Positions 24,626 through 30,599 of a DNA stretch of 30,599 nt are shown piece after piece. Numbering within the stretch: position 1 is the stretch's first letter; each line of letters begins with the position of its first letter. The DNA lies in contig CAAFVM010000048.1 of the NCBI GenBank assembly GCA_900766495.1, positions 1-30,599 on the forward strand, in the 5' to 3' direction. The translations under genes were made by a program, and so were the position numbers. Source of the DNA: Clostridia bacterium. Its GTDB lineage: Bacteria > Bacillota > Clostridia > Christensenellales > Borkfalkiaceae. The notes below the pieces were generated by a model. That model saw only the letters and a list, made by a program, of their open reading frames with translations. It made no database searches and was not told the origin of the DNA.

Positions 24626-24931
24626 TTACTCCCCTTTGAAAGGAAGAAGAGCAACTATTCTTGCCCTTTTAATAGCTTCGGCAAGCATTCTTTGATGCTT
24701 CGAGCAAACGCCGGTCATACGGCGAGGAAGCATTTTGCCTTTTTCGGTAACGTATTTACGAAGTTTAGCTACGTCTTTATAGTCGATATGTTCGGCTTTT
24801 TCAACGCAGAACTGGCAAACTTTTTTCTTGCTCATTCTTTTAAAAGGTTTTTTAGCGGGAGCTGCCGCAGGTGCGGGAGCCGCTTCCGTTTCCGTTGCCT
24901 CAACGGCTACGGTTTCTTTTATCTCGTCCAT
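24626..24931 (-). CDS. rpsR: 30S ribosomal protein S18, zinc-binding type, with Ala/Pro-rich N-terminal extension
   Basis: S18 binds the platform of the small subunit as a dimer with S6. The product is 101 aa, longer than the usual 75-80, because of an acidic then Ala/Pro-rich extension (about 1-28). The core carries four apparent metal ligands, Cys39, Cys42, Cys76 and His79, so it is a C+ form of S18. The motif YKDVAKLRKYVTEKGKMLPR matches the family. GGAG precedes the ATG. It is last in the rpsF-ssb-rpsR cluster and is followed at once by a terminator. Confidence 0.95.
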   Translation of the reverse strand: MDEIKETVAVEATETEAAPAPAAAPAKKPFKRMSKKKVCQFCVEKAEHIDYKDVAKLRKYVTEKGKMLPRRMTGVCSKHQRMLAEAIKRARIVALLPFKGE

Positions 24932-24967
24932 TATTATTCTCCTTTAAATATTTAAGTTCGCGTAAAC

Positions 24968-24986
24968 GCTTTCGCCGGGCGAAAGC
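24968..24986 (-). promoter_or_regulatory. Hairpin in the ssb-rpsR gap
   Basis: GCTTTCGC and GCGAAAGC make a perfect 8-bp stem with a 3-nt loop (CCG on the minus strand) in the 111-bp gap between ssb and rpsR. No U-tract follows. It may lower read-through or mark a processing site. Confidence 0.45.
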
Positions 24987-25042
24987 TCGCTTAATAAGCG
25001 GTGCGCAAATAACGCGAATCGCGCGATACTTCCGACTTTAAA

Positions 25043-25462
25043 TCAGAACGGAAGCTGGTCGTCGTCCGCCATAACCTCGAGTTCGGGTTTTTTACGTGCG
25101 GGCGCGGCAGGTCTTTCGTCTGCGTCGGCCGAAGAATCGGAAGACGAACGAGAAGTAAGAAACTCAACTTCGCTGGCGACTATATCGGTAACCGTGCGTT
25201 TGTTGCCTTCTTTATCCTCGTAGGAACGGTTCTGCAAACTGCCTACTACGGCAACCTTGCTGCCTTTTTTAAGGTATCTGCCGCAATTTTCGGCTTGATT
25301 GCGCCATACGGTAATATTGAAAAAGTCCGTTTGACGTTCGCCGTCGCTGCCCGAATACGTGCGGTTTACCGCAATAGCAAAGCGACAAAGCGCAATTCCG
25401 TTAGGAGTTTCGGTAAGCTCGGGGTCACGCGTTAAATTTCCTATAAGATATACTTTATTCAT
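25043..25462 (-). CDS. ssb: Single-stranded DNA-binding protein
   Basis: SSB coats single-stranded DNA in replication and repair. The product is 139 aa with an OB fold (about 1-105) starting MNKVYLIGNLTRDPEL and including FFNITVWRNQAENC and YLKKGSKVAVVGSLQ. A short Ser- and Ala-rich linker follows, and it ends with the acidic tip DDDQLPF, which recruits partner proteins. AGAGGA precedes the ATG. It sits between rpsF and rpsR, the classic Bacillota order. Confidence 0.96.
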   Translation of the reverse strand: MNKVYLIGNLTRDPELTETPNGIALCRFAIAVNRTYSGSDGERQTDFFNITVWRNQAENCGRYLKKGSKVAVVGSLQNRSYEDKEGNKRTVTDIVASEVEFLTSRSSSDSSADADERPAAPARKKPELEVMADDDQLPF

Positions 25463-25521
25463 CTTTAATTCCTCTTATTGTTTGGTTCCCGCAAAAACGC
25501 GGGCAAAGGGCAACCGTTTAA

Positions 25522-25809
25522 TTACGCAACCCTTTTGGTAATCATGTGCCTTAACATGCCTTCGGTTATACCCGCAACCCTGGTGAGTTCGGCTACGAGA
25601 CTGGGCTCGCATTCGAAAGTCATCAGAACGTAGTAACCGTCGTTTTCATAGCTGATGGGGTAAGCAAGTTTCTTTACTCCCCACTTGTCGGTTTTCTCAA
25701 CCGCTCCGCCGCCGTTTACCACTACGCTTTCGAATTTCGCCACGATGGCGTCTTTAGCTTCGTCGGTAAGTTTTGCGGACAGAATGTACAGCATTTCATA
25801 CTTCGTCAT
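25522..25809 (-). CDS. rpsF: 30S ribosomal protein S6
   Basis: S6 partners with S18 on the platform of the 30S subunit. The product is 95 aa from MTKYEMLYILSAKLTDEAKD, the normal length. The longer frame starting at 25872 adds 21 residues across the ribosome binding site GGGAGGT, so the ATG at 25807-25809 is chosen. The motifs KWGVKKLAYPI and the terminal REGMLRHMITKR-like segment fit the family. It is the first gene of rpsF-ssb-rpsR, driven by the promoter at 26014-26042. Confidence 0.96.
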   Translation of the reverse strand: MTKYEMLYILSAKLTDEAKDAIVAKFESVVVNGGGAVEKTDKWGVKKLAYPISYENDGYYVLMTFECEPSLVAELTRVAGITEGMLRHMITKRVA

Positions 25810-25882
25810 AATTTTTTTACCTCCCGGACTTAATCGGCTTGCGCTTATTCGTTTTACTTTCCCCGCAAGCAAGGTCGGCGTT

Positions 25883-26007
25883 AAAGTCCGCCGCGGACTT
25901 TATTAAACCCCGAAAAATCAAACGAAGAATTTGATTTTTTTAGGAAAATAATAACTTTTTTTAAAAAGTTCGGTTGCGGGCGGAAAGTATTTCCTTTCCA
26001 CCCGCGC
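25883..26007 (-). promoter_or_regulatory. Hairpin-rich leader of the rpsF operon
   Basis: Three hairpins lie in the roughly 200-nt leader. The first is right at the predicted RNA 5' end (25976-26005, 11 bp with one mismatch and a 6-nt loop). The second is 25913-25939 (10 bp, AT-rich). The third is 25883-25901 (AAAGTCCG/CGGACTTT, 8 bp). Some bacteria autoregulate rpsF through an S6:S18-binding leader that displays a CCG. These hairpins contain CCG, but I cannot show they match that motif. Confidence 0.5.
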
Positions 26008-26013
26008 CCAAGT

Positions 26014-26042
26014 ATTTTAGCACTTAAAACTGCTTTTGTCAA
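26014..26042 (-). promoter_or_regulatory. Consensus promoter of rpsF-ssb-rpsR
   Basis: On the minus strand TTGACA (plus 26037-26042, perfect) and TAAAAT (plus 26014-26019) are exactly 17 bp apart. It lies 30 bp after the stop codon of the giant upstream gene, with no convincing terminator between them. The start is expected near 26007. Confidence 0.88.
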
Positions 26043-26072
26043 CGTTTTTTGCCTATTTTGCGGCAAAATCGT

Positions 26073-29000
26073 TTAGGAACGAGCCGCATCGAACGCTTTC
26101 TGAACAAGTTCGGTAAGAAGCTGCGACATATCCCAGTTTTCCCACAAATATTCGCCGTCGGCGTCTTGGTCGCTGAACACTGTGTTAAGCGCGGTTCTTA
26201 TGCTTACCATAGTTCCGTCGCCCGTCTTGATGTTGTTTGCATCGAGCGATACTATACCGAGGTCGCCGAGTTTACCGAGCTTCGCGTTAGCCAGCGAACC
26301 CTTCATCAATCCGGGCAAACTTTCGATAGTGGCATTGTTGTAATCGCTTTCTGTTAAAACTTCGAATATCGTGTCCGCGTTTGACTCGTAGCTACCGAAG
26401 AACTTACTTATTTTAAGCTGTTTGATATCGGCGGTTACTCTGCTTTCGAAGTCGCCCGAGTTAAGATCTTTAACCTGATATTTGGCGAGCATAAGCATAA
26501 GGTCGTCGGTTACGGGAGCGGTCTTTGCCGCGTCCTTATACCAGATGCCTGTCGTTTCGTCATAGGTGTAACCCATTATGACGCCCACCCTGAGTTCGTT
26601 TGCGTCGGCGGAGATAGTTCCTATCTTTTTATCGGCAAGGGCCGCAAGGATCGGGTTATCTTCGTGAGAGATAATGTCACCGAGAGCAAGGTCGTTTACT
26701 TTTGCCTTAATCCTGGTTCCGAAATCCGCCGAGCCGAGATCTTCGATAGTGAAATCTATAAACGCGGTAACAACGCCCGTAACTTCTTTGCTCGTGTCTA
26801 TATCGCCGTTTCCGTCGGTTTCATACCACTTGCCGTCGGCACCTTTCTCGTATCCGAGAAGCTTGCTTACCGACATATGATTGATTTCTGTGGAGATGTT
26901 ACCGATTTTTACGTTTTCGAGTTGTTTTAATATCTTATTGTTTCCGACGCTTATTACTTTACCAAGCGTTATATCCTTAACGGCGTTCATAAGTTTATCT
27001 GAAAATCCGCCGTCTGAAAGTTCTTTAACGGTGAAGTCGGCAATTGCAAGAACAACCTCGTCGGTTATTTCGGTAGTGCCGGCTACAAAATCGGCGTCGG
27101 CAATAACGTAATTGCCTTCCGCGTCTTTTTCTGCCTCATACCATTTGACCGTTCCGCCGTCTTCCACGCGAACGTAGCTCATAGCTTCGCCCAGACGCAA
27201 ATTATCTATTCTGCCGGCAAGGTCGCCGACTTTTACGGGTTTAAGACGTTGCAACAATCCGCTCGATTCGTTGGTTATGGTCATAACGTCGCCAACCGTG
27301 AGTCCGTTTACAACGTCGTCGACTGTGGTTTCGCCCTTAATAAACTTACCTGCGTCTATATCGTAAACGGCAGAGCTCATTCCGCTTGCGTAAACGCCCG
27401 CGCTTTCGAGCCACCCCGTTCCGTCTTTGGTTTTGCCCATCAGTTCGCCTACGTAAACGTTCGCAAGAATTTCGTTGCCTACAAAGGCTTTTACGTCATC
27501 TTTAATGCGAGCGTCCAATCTCTTTCCGTCTTTGAACGCGGCTATAGCAAGAACGTTTTCGGCAACCGCCTTATATTTGTCGCCTTCAATCGTCCACTTG
27601 CCGCCTTCCTGCGCGAGCTTGAACGACGCGGGAGCAAACTTGGTGTAAACGCGCATAGTCTGACCGGAAGCGGCTATAAGGTTACCCACGGTAAGATATT
27701 TGCGGAGAGGTTGTTTATAGTCGTAAGCCTTGTTTGCTACGGTAACGATTTTCTCTGCAAAATACTCGTTCATCATCTGGTTGACGAAACCGTATGTGCT
27801 AAGCACGTATTCGCCGCCCGCGTTCTGCGCATATCCGAGGTTATCGGCTATCAGCGAACCGACGGTTCTGTCGCCGTAATGTTTTTCGAGGTAGGTTACG
27901 AATTTATCGTTGAAATAGTTATATGCAACGAATGCCGTCGTTCCGACTGCCCCGGCAACCACAAGTTTTTCTTTATTGCTAAGGCCTTTCCACGCCTTGT
28001 CTATATAAATTTCGGGATCGCTGACGGTTCCGGCAAGAATCTGCCCAGCAATGTCAAACCAGCGTTCGGTTTTACCATAAACCGCAGAACTTGCGGTTTT
28101 TACTATATCGGAGCCGGAAGCAATAAGTTTTTTAATCTCTATCGCCTTGGTTCCTTCTTTTATCATCTTAAACGTATACGAAGTCTTTTCGGTAGATCCC
28201 GCTAAGTTATATTCGTAAAGGCTTGCAATGTTTTCAAGCGTTACTTCCACAACGGTTTTTGTTTTTCCGTCGGGAATATAATCGAGGGCAACGTCTTTAA
28301 CTCCGCGTGCGACGGGAGCTATAAGCATATTGCTTTCGATTCCGGGTTTACCGAGCGTTCCGGCAAGCATTTCTTTCAAAAGCGCGGCTGCATGATCGGC
28401 TTTGACAGCATATTTACCACTTGAAGGAATACCAGCTATCGCAGCAATCGAATCGACAACGGCGTCTACCTTAACGGCTTTTACTACCTCTTTGTAGTTC
28501 TTGGTGTCGGCTGTACCGAACAAGTTTACTACTTCGTCGAGCGTACCGTTCACGACTTTCGCTATTTCTTCTTTCTTGTCGTATTTGGTATTTACCGCCT
28601 TTCCTAAAAGGGCTACGTTGCCCACATTGAGCTTTTCTTTAAACGTCCCTTTGAAATCGAAACCTTTTTTCAGAACGTCACATACGCGGAGCTCGAAAGC
28701 CGTAGACGCAAGTTGGTTTTCGGCGTCTTCGAACGTCCACTTGCCGCTCTCGTTCTTAACGTATCCAAGAGTTTCGGCTACAAGATCGCCCACGAGTTTT
28801 TCTTCGCCCAGAACGTTTTTGGAAAGTTTCACCAAGGTATCGTTTGCGAGGAAATACATTCCCGCGCCTGCTGCGGCGCCTACGCCCACGCCAACAATCT
28901 TTTCGGTGGTATTGGCTTCGTTCCAAAGCCCGTTCATATCGAAATAGGGTTTAGCGAACGTGCTTGCGTGTTCGTCGTTTCCGCCGATTGCAACGGTTGC

Positions 29001-30599
29001 AAGGGTGTAAACTCTGTCGATTTTAACTCCCGCCACGTCGGTTATTTCTTTAACCGAAGTAATGGTGTCGCCTATCGAAAGGTTCTTGCTATCGGCAACA
29101 AAGGTGGTTCTGGTGGTTCCTCCCGCGTAAAGGTCGCCGAAGTTTTCAATTGTTTTGCTTATTACGTCTTTAACTTTTCCGTCGGGAACGAAATCGGTTA
29201 CGAACGCATTCACCGCGTTTGCAAGGCCGGTTATTTCAAAGTCGGCAAACTTGGGAGCGGTTATTTTTCCGCTTACCAGCTCGCCCGCCAAAGCGACGGT
29301 ATCGGTTACCGCACTCAAATACTTGGAATTTGCCGAAGCTTTTTTAGCTATTTCGGAAACAGAACGCAATACTTCGCCGAAATCGGCGTTTTTCGCGGCG
29401 GTTACAAATCCGCTTCTTCTCGTGCCGTTGAATATGTAAGCAAATTGAGCGGCGGCTTCGTCAATCATATCCTTGGGAACGCCCGCGCCGATAGCTTTAT
29501 CGACAGCCGCTATTACCTCTGTCGTAAGTTCGTCAACGAAGAAATCGGCAATCTTAACCGAAGTAACTTCTCCGGTAAAGAGTTTTGACGAAATTCCCTT
29601 TACTCCGTCGAATACGTCGGTTACGACGTTGTTTTTCGCCGCCGTTACGGTTATATCCGAAACAGCAGAAACAACGGCGTTAAATTCAAGGGATTTACTT
29701 GCCGAGCCTACCTCTGCAAGTTTCTTTCCGTCATAGAGCGAACGAACCTTTTCATATACGCAAGCGATAGTTTCGCGAAGACGTGTATTCATGGGAATAT
29801 CGTCGGTTATGGCTTCGGCTCTGTCGGCTGCGTCGTTTACGGTAATGTTATAAACAACGGGTTTTTTAACGGTTCCGCCAAACAACGTCTTAGCAAGTTC
29901 CGCAAGATCGTCTATTCCGTCGTTAATCTTAACTTCGTCTTTATTGCCCGATACGGTCACGCAAGTTTTGATTATGACGTCGGCTGAATCTACTATGTCG
30001 GAAATCTGAAGTTCTCCGCTTGCGGTTACAAATTCACTTCTTACCACTCCGGCGTAAAGCGAAGCAAACTGCAAGGCAACTTCGTCTATAATCGTTTTGG
30101 CTTTATTGTTTGTTATAACTATGTCGGCAAGATCTTTTATCTCGTCGGAAAGCTTTGCCACTTCAAAGTTGACTATCGGTTTCGCGTCGGTAACCGTTTT
30201 AGTACCGAATACGACTTTTACTATATCGTTTACCGCATCGGTTATATCGCTTACTTTTTGTTTGCTTACCGAAACTTTCAATATTTCGCCGGCTGCGACC
30301 GAAACGTCGGCTATAACAAGCTTCTTGCTGTCGCCAACGAACGTTTTAATAGTAGTGGTCGGGTAAAGAATTCTTACCTCTTCGTATACCTTAGCTACAA
30401 CCGTCTTTTCTTTGCTACCTTCTTTAAGGAAGTTATCGGTTATGGCTTCGGTCTTGTTAGTAAGTTCAACTACCGTCTTGTCGTTGGTTACTTTTATCTT
30501 CGACAGCGTGCTGCCCTCGAAGATATAGTTAACCATATCAACGCTGTCGGTTATGGTATCGTTGATAGTAGCGGCGTTCTTTACGTTGTAAGTAGTTAC
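26073..30599 (-). CDS. Giant repeat protein, C-terminal part (5' end beyond the window)
   Basis: The frame is open to the right edge and holds 1508 codons before a TAA stop. The first in-window ATG (30536) is not the start, because coding sequence continues upstream. Numbering from that Met, I see three repeat classes. Class A is about 100 aa and tandem, with starts near 34, 137, 245, 347 and 447 and divergent copies near 650 and 751 (core: VPDGKVKDVI...FGDLYAG...IGDTITSVKEI). Class B is two copies at 536-640 and 847-952, each with a hydrophobic stretch then VGDLVAETLGY or VGSLIADNLGY. Class C is about 97 aa, with three clear copies at 1101-1390 and a weaker one before them, having LRLGEAMSY-, LGKVISV- and GKWY-type motifs. 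There are few cysteines, no LPXTG and no catalytic motif. A surface or extracellular role is inferred, and I recognise no family. Confidence 0.85.
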   Translation of the reverse strand, partial: VTTYNVKNAATINDTITDSVDMVNYIFEGSTLSKIKVTNDKTVVELTNKTEAITDNFLKEGSKEKTVVAKVYEEVRILYPTTTIKTFVGDSKKLVIADVSVAAGEILKVSVSKQKVSDITDAVNDIVKVVFGTKTVTDAKPIVNFEVAKLSDEIKDLADIVITNNKAKTIIDEVALQFASLYAGVVRSEFVTASGELQISDIVDSADVIIKTCVTVSGNKDEVKINDGIDDLAELAKTLFGGTVKKPVVYNITVNDAADRAEAITDDIPMNTRLRETIACVYEKVRSLYDGKKLAEVGSASKSLEFNAVVSAVSDITVTAAKNNVVTDVFDGVKGISSKLFTGEVTSVKIADFFVDELTTEVIAAVDKAIGAGVPKDMIDEAAAQFAYIFNGTRRSGFVTAAKNADFGEVLRSVSEIAKKASANSKYLSAVTDTVALAGELVSGKITAPKFADFEITGLANAVNAFVTDFVPDGKVKDVISKTIENFGDLYAGGTTRTTFVADSKNLSIGDTITSVKEITDVAGVKIDRVYTLATVAIGGNDEHASTFAKPYFDMNGLWNEANTTEKIVGVGVGAAAGAGMYFLANDTLVKLSKNVLGEEKLVGDLVAETLGYVKNESGKWTFEDAENQLASTAFELRVCDVLKKGFDFKGTFKEKLNVGNVALLGKAVNTKYDKKEEIAKVVNGTLDEVVNLFGTADTKNYKEVVKAVKVDAVVDSIAAIAGIPSSGKYAVKADHAAALLKEMLAGTLGKPGIESNMLIAPVARGVKDVALDYIPDGKTKTVVEVTLENIASLYEYNLAGSTEKTSYTFKMIKEGTKAIEIKKLIASGSDIVKTASSAVYGKTERWFDIAGQILAGTVSDPEIYIDKAWKGLSNKEKLVVAGAVGTTAFVAYNYFNDKFVTYLEKHYGDRTVGSLIADNLGYAQNAGGEYVLSTYGFVNQMMNEYFAEKIVTVANKAYDYKQPLRKYLTVGNLIAASGQTMRVYTKFAPASFKLAQEGGKWTIEGDKYKAVAENVLAIAAFKDGKRLDARIKDDVKAFVGNEILANVYVGELMGKTKDGTGWLESAGVYASGMSSAVYDIDAGKFIKGETTVDDVVNGLTVGDVMTITNESSGLLQRLKPVKVGDLAGRIDNLRLGEAMSYVRVEDGGTVKWYEAEKDAEGNYVIADADFVAGTTEITDEVVLAIADFTVKELSDGGFSDKLMNAVKDITLGKVISVGNNKILKQLENVKIGNISTEINHMSVSKLLGYEKGADGKWYETDGNGDIDTSKEVTGVVTAFIDFTIEDLGSADFGTRIKAKVNDLALGDIISHEDNPILAALADKKIGTISADANELRVGVIMGYTYDETTGIWYKDAAKTAPVTDDLMLMLAKYQVKDLNSGDFESRVTADIKQLKISKFFGSYESNADTIFEVLTESDYNNATIESLPGLMKGSLANAKLGKLGDLGIVSLDANNIKTGDGTMVSIRTALNTVFSDQDADGEYLWENWDMSQLLTELVQKAFDAARS

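Noticed and set aside
27249..29588. Long plus-strand frames (318 and 291 aa) inside the giant gene
   Set aside because: They lie antisense to a continuous repeat-containing frame with consistent codon use. They lack ribosome binding sites and recognisable content, so they are shadows.

Overview
The window reads as a contig from an uncultured anaerobic low-to-mid GC Bacillota, most likely a gut-type Clostridia. The support is the S10 ribosomal protein operon order, AddAB rather than RecBCD, the rpsF-ssb-rpsR cluster, an Nfn-type bifurcating transhydrogenase pair, strong GGAGG-type ribosome binding sites and sigma-A-like promoters. I cannot assign a genus. Bases 1-20 are not genomic: they match the 3' end of the Illumina TruSeq adapter, so the left end is a sequencing or assembly artefact lying one base beyond the rplB stop codon.

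Layout. 22-2756 (minus): rpsJ-rplC-rplD-rplW-rplB, the first five genes of the S10 operon. They are preceded (2757-3086) by a sigma-A-like promoter, a long foldable leader and an intrinsic terminator, which together look like an attenuator. 3343-6259 (minus): comF followed by a soluble hybrid histidine kinase, closed by a strong terminator. 6350-7378: galM. 7514-9819: nfnA-nfnB with overlapping ends. 9967-11922: a full-length but apparently catalytically dead heavy-metal (P1B) ATPase relative. 12115-19749: addB-addA followed by an unrecognised membrane protein gene. The addB promoter lies so close to its ATG that the mRNA may be leaderless.

19976-24356 is the only plus-strand block: a lipoprotein of unknown function, a candidate 46-codon small membrane protein, and two tandem mgtE magnesium transporters. 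It ends in a convergent region with a duplicated 63-bp repeat and two hairpin terminators. 24626-25809 (minus) is rpsF-ssb-rpsR, with a strong promoter and a hairpin-rich leader. 26073 to the right edge is the 3' part of a giant gene (more than 1500 codons) for a repeat protein with three repeat classes and no family I recognise.

The housekeeping part (ribosome, SSB, AddAB, Nfn, ComF, MgtE) is ordinary. The items worth a second look are the dead P-type ATPase, the giant repeat protein, the S10 leader RNA, the possible leaderless addB, the small ORF and the duplicated repeat. I see no phage, transposase, CRISPR array, tRNA or rRNA gene.
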